This document shows, piece by piece, positions 18,925 to 27,788 of a DNA stretch of 64,000 nt (the first letter of the stretch is position 1; every line of letters begins with the position of its first letter). Below the pieces are notes generated by a model that was given only the letters and a program-made list of their open reading frames with translations, made no database searches and was not told the origin of the DNA. Source of the DNA: JACRAV01 sp964571235 (lineage in GTDB: Bacteria > Zixibacteria > MSB-5A5 > GN15 > FEB-12). Both the position numbers and the translations under genes were made by a program. The stretch is from assembly GCA_964571235.1 (NCBI GenBank), contig CAZNAI010000007.1, forward strand, positions 269,177 to 333,176. The letters run 5' to 3'.

Positions 18925-20288
18925 TCACAGAGCCACGCGATCTGCCGGCGGTCGAAGAACTCCTTCAATCGGAGCAGATTGCGGCATTCGCCGCCAAACT
19001 TCCCCGACCGTACTGCGTCATCTGTATCCGGGAGGAATTGGAGTCAGCCCGAAAGCGTCTTGGACAGGGGGAGAGCACGTTTACCCGAGAGTCGCTAATC
19101 GCGGGCATTGCGAGCCGACTCGCCAAAGAAAGCCGGCGGAAAATAACTCGTATCATCAATGCGACCGGTATTTTGGTACATACCAATCTGGGAAGGGCGC
19201 CGCTGTCGCAGTCTCAGTTTGAGCACCTGAAGTCCACGCTAACCGGGTATACGAATCTGGAATTTGATCTGGAATCGGGGGAGCGCGGCTCGCGCGGAGA
19301 ATCCTGCGAAAAGTTTCTGGCCCTGCTGGCGGAATCCGAGTCTGCGACGGTGGTTAACAATTGCGCCGCCGCTCTGTTCATGATTCTCAATACTTTTGCC
19401 ACCCGGAAATCTGTTGTCATTTCGCGCGGCGAATTGGTGCAGATAGGCGGCGGATTTCGAATTCCGGATATCCTGAAAAGGTCCGGGGCAAAGTTGGTAG
19501 AAGTCGGCACCAGCAACATGACCACGCTTTCCGACTACGCAAACGCGATCGACGACAACACGGCGCTTCTGCTCAAAGTTCACAAAAGTAATTTCGCCCT
19601 CGCCGGTTTCACCGAAGAAGTCTCAATCGGCCAACTCGCTGAACTTGGAAAGAGCCGGGGGATACCGGTTGTCCACGACCTGGGAAGCGGCGCGGTGGCT
19701 CTCACCGGCGACATTCTGGGCCATGCCGAGACGACTGTTCAGCAATCAGTCCGCGACTGCGCCACTTTGACTTGTTTTTCGGCCGACAAACTTCTGGGTG
19801 GCTCACAAGCGGGGATAATTGTGGGCGAGACTAAGTACATCTCGGCAATCAAGAAAAATCCGCTATTCCGCGCGGTACGCGCCGACAAAATTGTCTTTGC
19901 CCTTCTTGAGCAAACCGCCACTTTGTATCTTGAAAACCGGTGGCGCGAAGAAATTCCACTCTGGCGGCTGGCATCAACCCCAATATCATTGCTTACCCAG
20001 CGAGCCAATATAATCGTAGATCAGTCTGGAATTGGTACGGATGCAACGGTCGTCGCCAGTGAGGCGCAAACCGGGGGTGGCTCGCTTCCTGATACGGCAC
20101 TGAAATCAGTCGCCCTGCGCATTGACTGTGCCATCAAGCCACGTCGCCTGATTAAGCTGTTTCGTGACTATCAGACACCGATCATCGGTCGGATCTCACA
20201 GGATAGTTTCCTGCTTGATCTTAAGGCGGTCGACCCCACCGACGATACTCTGCTGGCCGCGGCGATCAAATCGATAGCGGGTAAGTAA
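18909..20288 (+). CDS. selA: L-seryl-tRNA(Sec) selenium transferase SelA
   Basis: 459 residues, full length. SelA is a PLP enzyme that converts Ser-tRNA(Sec) to Sec-tRNA(Sec) with selenophosphate. Signatures: INATGILVHTNLGRAPLS, the conserved ESGERGSRGE, VVNNCAAALFMILN, and PLP lysine K294 in FSADKLLGGSQAG. Starts within the end of the peptidase gene and is followed 10 bases later by selB, the usual selA-selB pair. Neither selC (tRNA-Sec) nor selD was found in the window. Confidence 0.97.
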   Translation: MAEKIITEPRDLPAVEELLQSEQIAAFAAKLPRPYCVICIREELESARKRLGQGESTFTRESLIAGIASRLAKESRRKITRIINATGILVHTNLGRAPLSQSQFEHLKSTLTGYTNLEFDLESGERGSRGESCEKFLALLAESESATVVNNCAAALFMILNTFATRKSVVISRGELVQIGGGFRIPDILKRSGAKLVEVGTSNMTTLSDYANAIDDNTALLLKVHKSNFALAGFTEEVSIGQLAELGKSRGIPVVHDLGSGAVALTGDILGHAETTVQQSVRDCATLTCFSADKLLGGSQAGIIVGETKYISAIKKNPLFRAVRADKIVFALLEQTATLYLENRWREEIPLWRLASTPISLLTQRANIIVDQSGIGTDATVVASEAQTGGGSLPDTALKSVALRIDCAIKPRRLIKLFRDYQTPIIGRISQDSFLLDLKAVDPTDDTLLAAAIKSIAGK

Positions 20289-20298
20289 GCAGTTCTGT

Positions 20299-22188
20299 AT
20301 GCTCGTTGTCGGAACTGCCGGACATATCGATCACGGAAAATCCTCCATTGTCCGCCGCCTGACCGGCACCGATCCCGATCGTCTGCCCGAGGAAAAAGAA
20401 CGCGGAATGACGATCGATTTGGGCTTTGCCTTCTACAAAACCAAATCAAGTGACGAGATCGCCTTTATCGATGTCCCCGGTCACGAGCGATTTGTCAAAA
20501 ATATGATCGCCGGGGCAGGTGGAATCGATGTTGTCATGCTCGTGATTGCCGCAGACGACGGTTGGATGCCGCAAAGTCAGGAGCATTTTCAAATTATTCG
20601 ATTGCTTGACGTGCATCACGGCCTCATTGTAATCAACAAAATCGACCTGTCGACACCCGAGTGGATTCCCTTGCTGGAAGATGAAATTCGCAAGCGCGTA
20701 AGCGATTCGCCATTGGCAAAATCGCCGATTTTCCCTGTATCAGCGCAGACAGGAGCCGGATTTGATCGCCTGTCTGACTACCTGGATCAACTTCCGTTAA
20801 TCGTGCAGGCCAAACAGGATATCGGCAAGCCTCGCCTCTTTATCGACAGGTCATTTGTGCGCCCCGGAATTGGCGGGGTGGTCACCGGTACACTGCGCGG
20901 TGGATCGCTCAGCGTGGGGCAAACGGTATCAATTTGGCCGTCGTGCGCTTTGGGAAAGATTAGATCACTCCAATCGACCAACAGCGATGTGTCCATCGCA
21001 ACTCCCGGAAGACGCACCGCGGTCGCCTTAACCGGCGTGGAAAAAGACCTGCTCGTTCGCGGCGGCGTCATTTCAGATCGAACCGACCTGAGCTACTTCA
21101 AGGATCATCCGGTTCTGGCGGTGTCAGTTCAGATGCTGGCCGAATCTCCCGTTGTGTTAGAGGATCGCCGTCGTGTATTTCTTATGGTCGGAACTACCGA
21201 GATGGAGGGCGAGCTCCGGCTCTTTGACACCCCAACGCTTAAACCTGGACAGACCGGCATCGCCTTCGTTCGCCCCGACGAACCAATGTTTGCGCATGCC
21301 GGCGACCGATTCATTCTGCGGCTTCCAACGCCAATGGTCACCTTAGGCGGCGGAAAAATTCTCGATCATCTACCTCGGTTTCCTCGTCGGCGGGAACTGG
21401 GCGATCTGAGTTGGTTGGCGCGTCGACTCTCCAGTGACTTGTCCGAGTGGATTTTGTCTGAGATCGAGAAGCAATTGTTCGCCCCTGTTGATTCACTTCT
21501 GGATTATTCCGAGTATTCGCAAAGCGCTGTCACAGATTCGTATCGCACACTTATCGACCAGGGGAGAGCTCAGTTGTTCGGCGAGTATCTGTATATTCCT
21601 GAAATGATCGAGACCCACAAGCCCAAAGTCTTAGCGGTACTCAACGCCGTACTGACAGATCAACCTCACCTCAAAGGCGCCCCGGCGGACCTGGTCGCCA
21701 AACGGTGCGAATGGCCGATTGCATCAACAACCGCCATGCTGAAGTATCTGACTTCGGCGGGCGAGGTGCGTCAGATCGGCGATGTGTTCGCACCAAGCAT
21801 TAAAGAGACCGGGCTCAAAGGCGTATTCAAAGAAGCTCACTCACGAATTCTCGCCGCAATTACAGCCGCTCCCTATGCACCTCCGTCGCTCTCGGAGTTC
21901 ACTGCCCGTGGGAAAGTCTATCAACAGGCAATTGCCTACATGCTTGAGCAAAAACAAATCCACAAGTGCGGCGCTGATTTTATCTTCCTGCAAAGCACAT
22001 GGGATGAAATTTGCCGGTATATTCGTGACCGACTAAATCGCCAGCCATCGCTCTCGATTGGTGATCTCAAAGAAGAATTCGGCTTTACGCGCAAATGGGC
22101 AGTGCCAATCTTAGAAGAGACCGACCGCCTCGGGCTGACTGAGCGCAAAGGCGACGTTCGCATAAAAGGACCCAAATACGATGCGTAA
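20299..22188 (+). CDS. selB: Selenocysteine-specific elongation factor SelB
   Basis: 629 residues. SelB is the GTPase that carries Sec-tRNA(Sec) to UGA codons next to a SECIS hairpin. G1 GTAGHIDHGKSS, switch region EKERGMTIDLGFA, G3 DVPGHERFVKNM and G4 INKIDL are intact at the N-terminus, followed by EF-Tu-like domains II and III (RSFVRPGIGGVVTGT). The C-terminal part (about 380-629) contains the winged-helix repeats that bind SECIS RNA, ending EEFGFTRKWAVPILEETDRLGLTER, a typical SelB tail (in pieces). Ends 8 bases inside the next gene. Confidence 0.97.
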   Translation: MLVVGTAGHIDHGKSSIVRRLTGTDPDRLPEEKERGMTIDLGFAFYKTKSSDEIAFIDVPGHERFVKNMIAGAGGIDVVMLVIAADDGWMPQSQEHFQIIRLLDVHHGLIVINKIDLSTPEWIPLLEDEIRKRVSDSPLAKSPIFPVSAQTGAGFDRLSDYLDQLPLIVQAKQDIGKPRLFIDRSFVRPGIGGVVTGTLRGGSLSVGQTVSIWPSCALGKIRSLQSTNSDVSIATPGRRTAVALTGVEKDLLVRGGVISDRTDLSYFKDHPVLAVSVQMLAESPVVLEDRRRVFLMVGTTEMEGELRLFDTPTLKPGQTGIAFVRPDEPMFAHAGDRFILRLPTPMVTLGGGKILDHLPRFPRRRELGDLSWLARRLSSDLSEWILSEIEKQLFAPVDSLLDYSEYSQSAVTDSYRTLIDQGRAQLFGEYLYIPEMIETHKPKVLAVLNAVLTDQPHLKGAPADLVAKRCEWPIASTTAMLKYLTSAGEVRQIGDVFAPSIKETGLKGVFKEAHSRILAAITAAPYAPPSLSEFTARGKVYQQAIAYMLEQKQIHKCGADFIFLQSTWDEICRYIRDRLNRQPSLSIGDLKEEFGFTRKWAVPILEETDRLGLTERKGDVRIKGPKYDA

Positions 22189-23764
22189 GACACTGTTCCA
22201 TTCCGGAAATATCCTCACCCAGTGCCCCGGCTTTGTTGCTGATTCGATGGCCGTGGATCGCAATGCGATTGTGGCCGTAGGCGTCGGCCTGCAAAGCGAC
22301 CCGCAGTTTCGCGCGTTTTCGAAGTTCGACCTGAAAGGGAAGACGGTCATCCCTGGCCTCGTCGATGCTCACACTCATGTCTATTTCTGGGCGCAGTCGC
22401 TCAATCGTATTTCGCTTCAGTCATGCGACTCAATCGACAGTTGTCTGGTACAGATCAAGAAGTACGCCAAATCGATTCCCGCTGGTCAATGGGTAGTGGG
22501 CGAGGGGTACACGCCGGAGAATTTCAAACGGCGAATACAACCTACTCGCGAGATGCTGGACAGCGTCACCGGCGGCCGCCCTGCGTTCATATTCTCCAAA
22601 GACGAACATTCCGCGTGGGTCAATTCACGTGCCCTTGAGTTAGCCGGGATCACAGCTCAGACACCCGAGCTGGACGGTGGTGTAATTGTCCGTGACACTG
22701 GCGGTAGACCGACTGGAATTCTCCGCGAAGGTCCCGCCTTTCAACTAATCTACCCGCTCATCCCTTCGTCGAGTGAGAAAGCGATGAGATTCCTATGGGA
22801 TAAGGCGCTCGCGCTCGCGTGGCGAAAAGGAGTAACCGGCGTTCACTCCTTCGATTCTCCCGAGGGCTTCGCATTCATGGAGAAACTCTCCGAGCGCAAC
22901 AAACTTGGTCTGCGCATCAACTATTACCCGCGTATCGAGCATATCGCGAGTGTCGAAAAAGCCGGCATTAGATACAGCGCCGGCAACGACTGGTTGCGCG
23001 TAGCAGGTATCAAGATCTTCATGGACGGCGCTCTCGGTAGCCAAACCGCACTCTGTTTTCACAAGTACGCCGGATCAAAGTCAAACTACGGCGTCGAGGT
23101 GACTACCAAAGTTGAACTTGCAAAGCAAGTCCGCCGCGCCGCCCGACTTGGCATGCCGTGCGCAGTACACGCCATCGGTGACAAGGCAGTGTCCAACTTG
23201 CTGGACATCCTTCAATCCGCCCCGCCCCTCGCTTTTCCACGCCGTCACCGAATCGAACATATCCAGTTGATTCGCCGCAAAGACATCCGTCGCATGCTAA
23301 AGCTGGGTGTCGTTTCCTCCGTGCAACCGTCGCACTGCGCGTCCGATGTCTCAATGATCCGCCGCTACTGGCCGGATCAGGCAGAAAACGCATATCTGTT
23401 CAAATCCATCGGTACTGCCGGTATTCCACTCGCCTTTGGATCAGATGTTCCCATCGAGCCCCTCGATCCGCTTGCCGGTATCGCCGCCGCTGTGCGGCGC
23501 GTTAAGAAGGGAAGCCGCCAGAAATTTTTCCCAGCCGAATCACTCTCCGCGTCGGCGGCGCTACATGCATTCACTGTCGGCCCTGCTATTGCCGCCGGTG
23601 AGGAAGACCGTCGTGGATATTTGCTTCCCGGATATCCGGCCGACTTTGTCATCCTTCCCCTTGACCCAACCAAAATCCCGGCAGAGCAATTGTATGATCT
23701 GCGTGTGCTTGCGACTGTCCTTGACGGCACACCGGTCTACAGTGTGTCATCGATACAATTGTGA
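22181..23764 (+). CDS. Amidohydrolase of the YtcJ type (metal-dependent hydrolase)
   Basis: 527 residues. Amidohydrolase-3 family enzyme with a binuclear-type TIM barrel: HxH pair in DAHTHVYFW, later VHAIGDKAV, RHRIEHIQLI and the closing Asp in GSDVPIEPLDPLAGI. Family members hydrolyse N-substituted formamides or related amides; the substrate here is unknown. No signal peptide, so cytoplasmic. ATG 22181 overlaps the end of selB by eight bases, so it is the last gene of the peptidase-selA-selB transcript. A promoter for the next gene lies just after its stop. Confidence 0.85.
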   Translation: MRKTLFHSGNILTQCPGFVADSMAVDRNAIVAVGVGLQSDPQFRAFSKFDLKGKTVIPGLVDAHTHVYFWAQSLNRISLQSCDSIDSCLVQIKKYAKSIPAGQWVVGEGYTPENFKRRIQPTREMLDSVTGGRPAFIFSKDEHSAWVNSRALELAGITAQTPELDGGVIVRDTGGRPTGILREGPAFQLIYPLIPSSSEKAMRFLWDKALALAWRKGVTGVHSFDSPEGFAFMEKLSERNKLGLRINYYPRIEHIASVEKAGIRYSAGNDWLRVAGIKIFMDGALGSQTALCFHKYAGSKSNYGVEVTTKVELAKQVRRAARLGMPCAVHAIGDKAVSNLLDILQSAPPLAFPRRHRIEHIQLIRRKDIRRMLKLGVVSSVQPSHCASDVSMIRRYWPDQAENAYLFKSIGTAGIPLAFGSDVPIEPLDPLAGIAAAVRRVKKGSRQKFFPAESLSASAALHAFTVGPAIAAGEEDRRGYLLPGYPADFVILPLDPTKIPAEQLYDLRVLATVLDGTPVYSVSSIQL

Positions 23765-23785
23765 CTAATTCATCTTCGATTTCGT

Positions 23786-23814
23786 TTGACACTTTACCCA
23801 GCGCTAAGGATATT
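23786..23814 (+). promoter_or_regulatory. Putative promoter of the nfeD-slipin operon
   Basis: Consensus TTGACA (23786-23791), 17-base spacer, GATATT (23809-23814). Transcription would begin about 20 bases before ATG 23838, with a strong GGGAGG ribosome site at 23823-23828. Confidence 0.6.
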
Positions 23815-23837
23815 ACCTACATGGGAGGATATCGGGT

Positions 23838-25193
23838 ATGAAGAAAATCGCCGTCCTCACGCTCTTTTCGATAATCCTAATTCTGCCGGCTCTCGGCACG
23901 GTGCTCAGTTCGCTTTCGGAACAACCGGTCTATCGAACTGTTGTCATTGCTCAAACTAATCCAGACACCTCCGCCAGAACTTTCGCCGTTCGCCCTCTTG
24001 TCTATACCATCACCATCGATGGCGCTATCGGTGCGGTGACCGATGACCAGTTGGCGGATGCGCTGGACAAAGCCAACTCAGCCGGAGCCGAACTTCTGGT
24101 GATCATTCTCGATACTCCCGGTGGATTCACCAAGCCGACATGGTCGATTTGCAAGCGCTTCCTAAACAGCAACACTCCCGTCTGTATCTATATCGCCCCC
24201 TCTGGCGCTCGCGCCGGATCAGCGGGTGTCTACATGACCTATGCCGCCCACTTGGCCGCGATGGCCCCTTCAACCAACATCGGTGCGGCTCATCCGGTCG
24301 GGGGAGAGGGTCAAAAGATCGACTCGATCATGAATGAGAAGATCACCAACGACGCCGTGGCGCAAATCAGAGCCGCCGCCGACAAGCGCGGGCGCAACGC
24401 CGCCTGGGCCGAGCGGGCGGTTCGTCAGTCGGTTTCGATCACCGACAAAGAGGCGCTCGATTCCAACGTGATCAATCTCCGCGCCGAAAATCTCGATTCT
24501 CTCTTGGCCAAACTCGACGGCCGCGAGGTTGACCTTCCCGCTGGAAAGAAAGTTCTGCATCTGGCCAACGCCGAGGTTGTCGATATTCCGCAGTCGTTTG
24601 TCCAGCGCCTTTTGGACATCATCACGCAACCCGACATCGCTTTCATTCTGTTCTCAATTGGTGGACTGGGCATTGTGCTCGAACTGTACAATCCCGGCGC
24701 GATTTTGCCTGGCGTAGTTGGCGGAATTTGCTTGATACTTGCGTTCTATTCGTTCCAAACATTGCCAATCAACTGGGCGGGTGTTGCCTTGATCTTACTC
24801 GCTATCGGCTTATTCATCGCCGAGATAAAAGTCATTTCTCATGGTCTGCTCACCATTGGCGGTATCGTCGCCTTGTTCTTGGGCGGACTCATGCTCATCG
24901 ATACCGTCGACCCGAGTTTGCGCGTCTCAACTTCCGTTCTCATTACTATGGCCATTGCCATAGGAGTAGTAGCGCTTGCAGTTGTGCTCTTGGTCGCCAA
25001 GGCGGCCCGCCATAAGCCGTTTCTCGGATCGCATGCGCTTATTGGCAAGCAGGGAGAGGCGCGTGGCGACGGTTTTATTTTCGTGGATGGCGCACTTTGG
25101 AAATACCAGGCCGACGAACCGATCGCGGCGGGGGCCAAAGTAGAAATAGTCGGCGTCGACAGTCTTACTGTGAAAGTCAAACGAATCGGATAA
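23838..25193 (+). CDS. NfeD family membrane-bound ClpP-class serine protease
   Basis: 451 residues. Signal/anchor segment at 1-25; a ClpP-like protease domain at about 45-235 with the NfeD pattern LVIILDTPGGF, YIAPSGARAGSAGVYMTYAA (catalytic Ser region) and MAPSTNIGAAHPVGG, and a likely catalytic Lys in SITDKEALD; four or so membrane helices at about 265-395; and a C-terminal OB-fold (about 400-451, GKQGEAR...VEIVGVDSLTVKV). Long NfeD proteins pair with slipins and cleave or remodel membrane proteins in detergent-resistant domains. The slipin gene follows directly, which is the classic operon. Confidence 0.93.
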   Translation: MKKIAVLTLFSIILILPALGTVLSSLSEQPVYRTVVIAQTNPDTSARTFAVRPLVYTITIDGAIGAVTDDQLADALDKANSAGAELLVIILDTPGGFTKPTWSICKRFLNSNTPVCIYIAPSGARAGSAGVYMTYAAHLAAMAPSTNIGAAHPVGGEGQKIDSIMNEKITNDAVAQIRAAADKRGRNAAWAERAVRQSVSITDKEALDSNVINLRAENLDSLLAKLDGREVDLPAGKKVLHLANAEVVDIPQSFVQRLLDIITQPDIAFILFSIGGLGIVLELYNPGAILPGVVGGICLILAFYSFQTLPINWAGVALILLAIGLFIAEIKVISHGLLTIGGIVALFLGGLMLIDTVDPSLRVSTSVLITMAIAIGVVALAVVLLVAKAARHKPFLGSHALIGKQGEARGDGFIFVDGALWKYQADEPIAAGAKVEIVGVDSLTVKVKRIG

Positions 25194-25209
25194 CATGGAG
25201 GGAACCGGC

Positions 25210-25980
25210 ATGGACACAACTTTCCCCATATTAGCGGCCCTGATATTCTTCGGGCTGATAATTCTCTTTAACACTCTTAAAGTACTGCGCGAATTTGAGC
25301 GCGGCGTCATCTTCCGCCTCGGCCGCCTGATCGGCGCCAAGGGACCGGGGCTGATCATCCTGATCCCGATCATCGATAAGATGGTGCGGGTCGATCTGCG
25401 CGTCATCACCTACGATGTCCCCGCGCAGGATGTCATCACCAAAGACAACGTCTCGGTGAAAGTAAACGCCGTATTGTATTTCCAGATCATCGACGCCAAC
25501 CGGGCGATTGTTTCAGTGGCCAACTACTTTGAGGCCACCTCACAAATCGCCCAGACAACTCTCCGCTCAGTGCTGGGACAGTTAGAGTTGGATGACCTGT
25601 TGACCAATCGCGACAAGATCAACGCCGAACTGCAAAAGATCATCGACGCCCAAACCGAGCCGTGGGGTGTCAAGGTGAGTGTCGTCGAGGTCAAAAATGT
25701 TGACCTGCCAATCGAGATGCAACGCGCGATGGCCAAACAGGCCGAGGCGGAACGCGAACGCCGCGCCAAGATCATTCACGCCGAGGGAGAAATGCAGGCC
25801 TCAGCCAAGCTGGCCGAAGCCGCCACCGTCATGGCCACTGCCCCCAACGCCATTCAGCTTCGCTATCTGCAAACACTGACCGAGATCGCCACCGAGAAGA
25901 ACTCAACTATCATATTCCCGGTCCCGATCGACATCATCGATAGCCTGAAGAACTTCCTAAATAGGAAAAGCTCATCGTAG
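25210..25980 (+). CDS. Slipin (stomatin/prohibitin-like SPFH protein)
   Basis: 256 residues from ATG 25210, preceded by GGAGGG at 25198-25203; the in-frame ATG at 25195 overlaps this ribosome site and is less likely. One N-terminal membrane helix (FPILAALIFFGLIILFNTL), then an SPFH domain: VLREFERGVIFRLGRL, PGLIILIPIIDKMVRVDLR, RSVLGQLELDDLLTNRD, followed by the Ala/Glu-rich helix (KQAEAERERRAKIIHAEGE). Slipins oligomerise at the inner membrane and act with NfeD proteases. Followed by a strong terminator, so the operon ends here. Confidence 0.95.
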   Translation: MDTTFPILAALIFFGLIILFNTLKVLREFERGVIFRLGRLIGAKGPGLIILIPIIDKMVRVDLRVITYDVPAQDVITKDNVSVKVNAVLYFQIIDANRAIVSVANYFEATSQIAQTTLRSVLGQLELDDLLTNRDKINAELQKIIDAQTEPWGVKVSVVEVKNVDLPIEMQRAMAKQAEAERERRAKIIHAEGEMQASAKLAEAATVMATAPNAIQLRYLQTLTEIATEKNSTIIFPVPIDIIDSLKNFLNRKSSS

Positions 25981-26007
25981 TCAATCACGGATTCAGCTTT
26001 GAGAACG

Positions 26008-26033
26008 AAAGGCGACCCAACAGGGTCGCCTTT
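26008..26033 (+). terminator. Rho-independent terminator of the nfeD-slipin operon
   Basis: 11-bp perfect stem AAAGGCGACCC / GGGTCGCCTTT with loop AACA, followed by GTTGTT. Confidence 0.9.
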
Positions 26034-26491
26034 GTTGTTCGGGACCGATGATGTGCCCACCCGCACGACCTATAACTACTTGTGTCGTAGTAGCTTAGGC
26101 GCCCGATGATCGTGGACTCGTTTGCTCGAAGATCGGATTTAATAGGATCATCCCTTTCAAACCGCACGGCGCATTTCCTGCGCCGTCACACAGTAGGGAA
26201 CTTACCAACCAGTTTACCTGTATAAGCGAGTGGAGGAGTGGTGTACGAGCGGTGTCTATCGGCACAAGTCTCATCGCGACAACCTAACCAAGATTTATAT
26301 TGACAGCGCCGCCTCGAAAGTGTAAGTTAGTAGCGGACATAGGTTCTCCCCACCCCTCACTTTTCTGATTGCGTTGGTCACGCCTGACAGGAAGCAATTG
26401 TCGTATTGCGAATAGAAAACGGTTGGCTGGAATCACGGAATGATTTCAGATCGACCAAAGTTCAAACAGTATAGCCCCATGGGGGTGAACC
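26034..26491 (+). other. Long intergenic stretch, mostly featureless, with one promoter candidate
   Basis: No convincing gene, tRNA or known riboswitch. A TTGACA (26300-26305), 17-base spacer, TAAGTT (26323-26328) arrangement is a good promoter candidate for the secreted protein at 26492 and would leave a leader of about 160 bases. A small inverted repeat GGCGCA...TGCGCC occurs near 26167-26183. The leader ends with GGGGGTGA, the ribosome site of the next gene, inside the palindrome CCCCATGGGG (26475-26484), which could partly mask it. Confidence 0.45.
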
Positions 26492-27316
26492 TTGTTGAAA
26501 CGTTTTACCATCATCTCAGTCATCGCCATCATGTTGATGGTCCCGGCGCTTGTGTTCGGTGCGGCCAAGATCGCTCCGTCCAAAGCGGTGGTATCTGAAA
26601 ACACGGTGACGATACCGCTTGAGATCACCAACCAGGATGGTCTGACAGCGGTCGACATGGCGCTCAAGTATTCCGAGGGAGTGACGCTCAAAGAAGTCAA
26701 CTTCGCGAATACCCGGGTGGACTACTTCGATATGAAGTTGTTCCACAACGATGCCGCCAATAAGACCGTCATCATCGGATTGGTCAACCAGATCTCGTCC
26801 GAGCGCAAGTCCGAACTTGCCGCCGGCACCGGTCCGGTCGCCAATTTGGTGTTTACCGTCAACGATCCCTCGGTGTCAAGCGTCACGCTCACTGCGACCA
26901 CGACGCAGAATCCGAGCCACGCCAACACATTCGTTTACCGCGGCACTGCCGGCGGGACTGTTCAGTTGACCAAGGAAGAAGCCCGCTTCGACCAGGTCAG
27001 TGTTGCGCTGGCCGCCGGTTCGTCGGATAATCTGCCGACTGAATACGCGCTTGAGCAAAACTATCCGAACCCGTTTAACCCGACCACCACGATCAGCTTC
27101 GCTCTGCCGAAAGCCGGCAAAGTCGATGTCGCTGTGTACAACGTCCTTGGCCAGGAGGTCAACTCGTTGGTAACCGGCGAACTCCCTGCGGGGAATCACT
27201 CGGTCGTGTGGGACGGACGCAACAGCAGTGGCAACACCGTTTCCAGCGGCATCTATTTTTATCGCATAGTCGCCGGAGATTACAGCCAGTCCAAGAAAAT
27301 GCTGATGCTGAAGTAA
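26492..27316 (+). CDS. Secreted cohesin-like protein with type IX sorting domain
   Basis: 274 residues from TTG 26492 (a second TTG at 26495 is better spaced from GGGGGTGA). Signal peptide at 1-23 (MLKRFTIISVIAIMLMVPAL). Residues about 25-150 look like a cohesin-type beta-sandwich: SENTVTIPLEITNQDGLTAV, a paired ALKYSEGVTL, and LVFTVNDPSVSSVTL. The C-terminal 85 residues are a type A type IX sorting domain (EQNYPNPFNPTTTISFALP, VYNVLGQEV, SGIYFYRIVAGDYSQSKKM with a final KMLMLK). It should cross the outer membrane through SprA. A cohesin-like module next to dockerin-bearing proteins in the same genome suggests cell-surface complexes, but binding is not shown. Flanked by its own promoter and terminator. 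Confidence 0.85.
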   Translation: MLKRFTIISVIAIMLMVPALVFGAAKIAPSKAVVSENTVTIPLEITNQDGLTAVDMALKYSEGVTLKEVNFANTRVDYFDMKLFHNDAANKTVIIGLVNQISSERKSELAAGTGPVANLVFTVNDPSVSSVTLTATTTQNPSHANTFVYRGTAGGTVQLTKEEARFDQVSVALAAGSSDNLPTEYALEQNYPNPFNPTTTISFALPKAGKVDVAVYNVLGQEVNSLVTGELPAGNHSVVWDGRNSSGNTVSSGIYFYRIVAGDYSQSKKMLMLK

Positions 27317-27360
27317 GAAAGCGAAGTACCTGGATTTATCGCACGTTCAATAAAAGCACG

Positions 27361-27389
27361 AGAGCCGCGGGATCGTCACCCGCGGCTCT
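27361..27389 (+). terminator. Rho-independent terminator of the secreted protein gene
   Basis: 11-bp perfect stem AGAGCCGCGGG / CCCGCGGCTCT with a seven-base loop, followed by TTTGTTTG. Confidence 0.9.
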
Positions 27390-27443
27390 TTTGTTTGTGG
27401 GGAGAGGGTCGAGGTGACTCTTCGAAACCAAAAAAACCATCAA

Positions 27444-27571
27444 ATCGGACATAGCTTTCCAAATCAACTTTTAATATCCGACTCAGCCTTCACCCTCCAA
27501 CTCGACCTTCACCATCTAACTCAGCCTTCACCCTCCAAGTCGGACTTCACCCTGAGCCTGTCGAAGGGTCC
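27444..27571 (+). repeat. 19-base tandem array running into a dispersed TTCGA-palindrome repeat
   Basis: Units of exactly 19 bases start at 27482, 27501, 27520 and 27539: CTCAGCCTTCACCCTCCAA, CTCGACCTTCACCATCTAA, CTCAGCCTTCACCCTCCAA, GTCGGACTTCACCCTGAGC. Two weaker units (11 of 19 matching) precede them at 27444 and 27463. The last unit is also the left half of a dispersed repeat (27542-27571, CTGAGCCTGTCGAAGGGTC) found again near 52.7, 54.3 and 54.5 kb. 19 is not a multiple of three and no gene covers it, so this is not protein repeat. Confidence 0.75.
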
Positions 27572-27694
27572 ATTCGAATGGCGTCAGGTGCCCACAACTA
27601 ACGCGTATAAGTTGTAGTTCGGGTTGGCGCATTCCGCTAACGGAATCGCGACTTCCCGACTTCTGTCCTGGCCTTGGTAACCCAACCTTTAGCT

Positions 27695-27726
27695 CTTCGT
27701 AGGTCAATCCCGTCTTCGGGGTTGAC
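27695..27726 (+). repeat. GTCTTC-loop palindromic repeat, copy 1
   Basis: TTCGTAGG head followed by stem TCAATCCC, loop GTCTTC and GGGGTTGA. Member of a five-copy family (also 37073, 43593, 50489, 55758). It is preceded by CCTTGGTAACCCAACCTT, a motif that recurs almost unchanged at about 37023. The rest of 27572-27788 shows nothing else I can assign. Confidence 0.75.
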
Positions 27727-27788
27727 TCTTATATTGCTTTTGGGGAATGGCACGTCACCCGCGAAGACGCGAGTGACCCACGTGGGCG

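Noticed and set aside
26034..26491. tRNA-Sec (selC) or a known riboswitch in the long gap
   Set aside because: No T-loop motif (GTTCRA) with matching arms and no conserved riboswitch core could be found.
27482..27557. Tandem 19-base units as a CRISPR array
   Set aside because: Units are contiguous with no spacers, and no cas genes are present.
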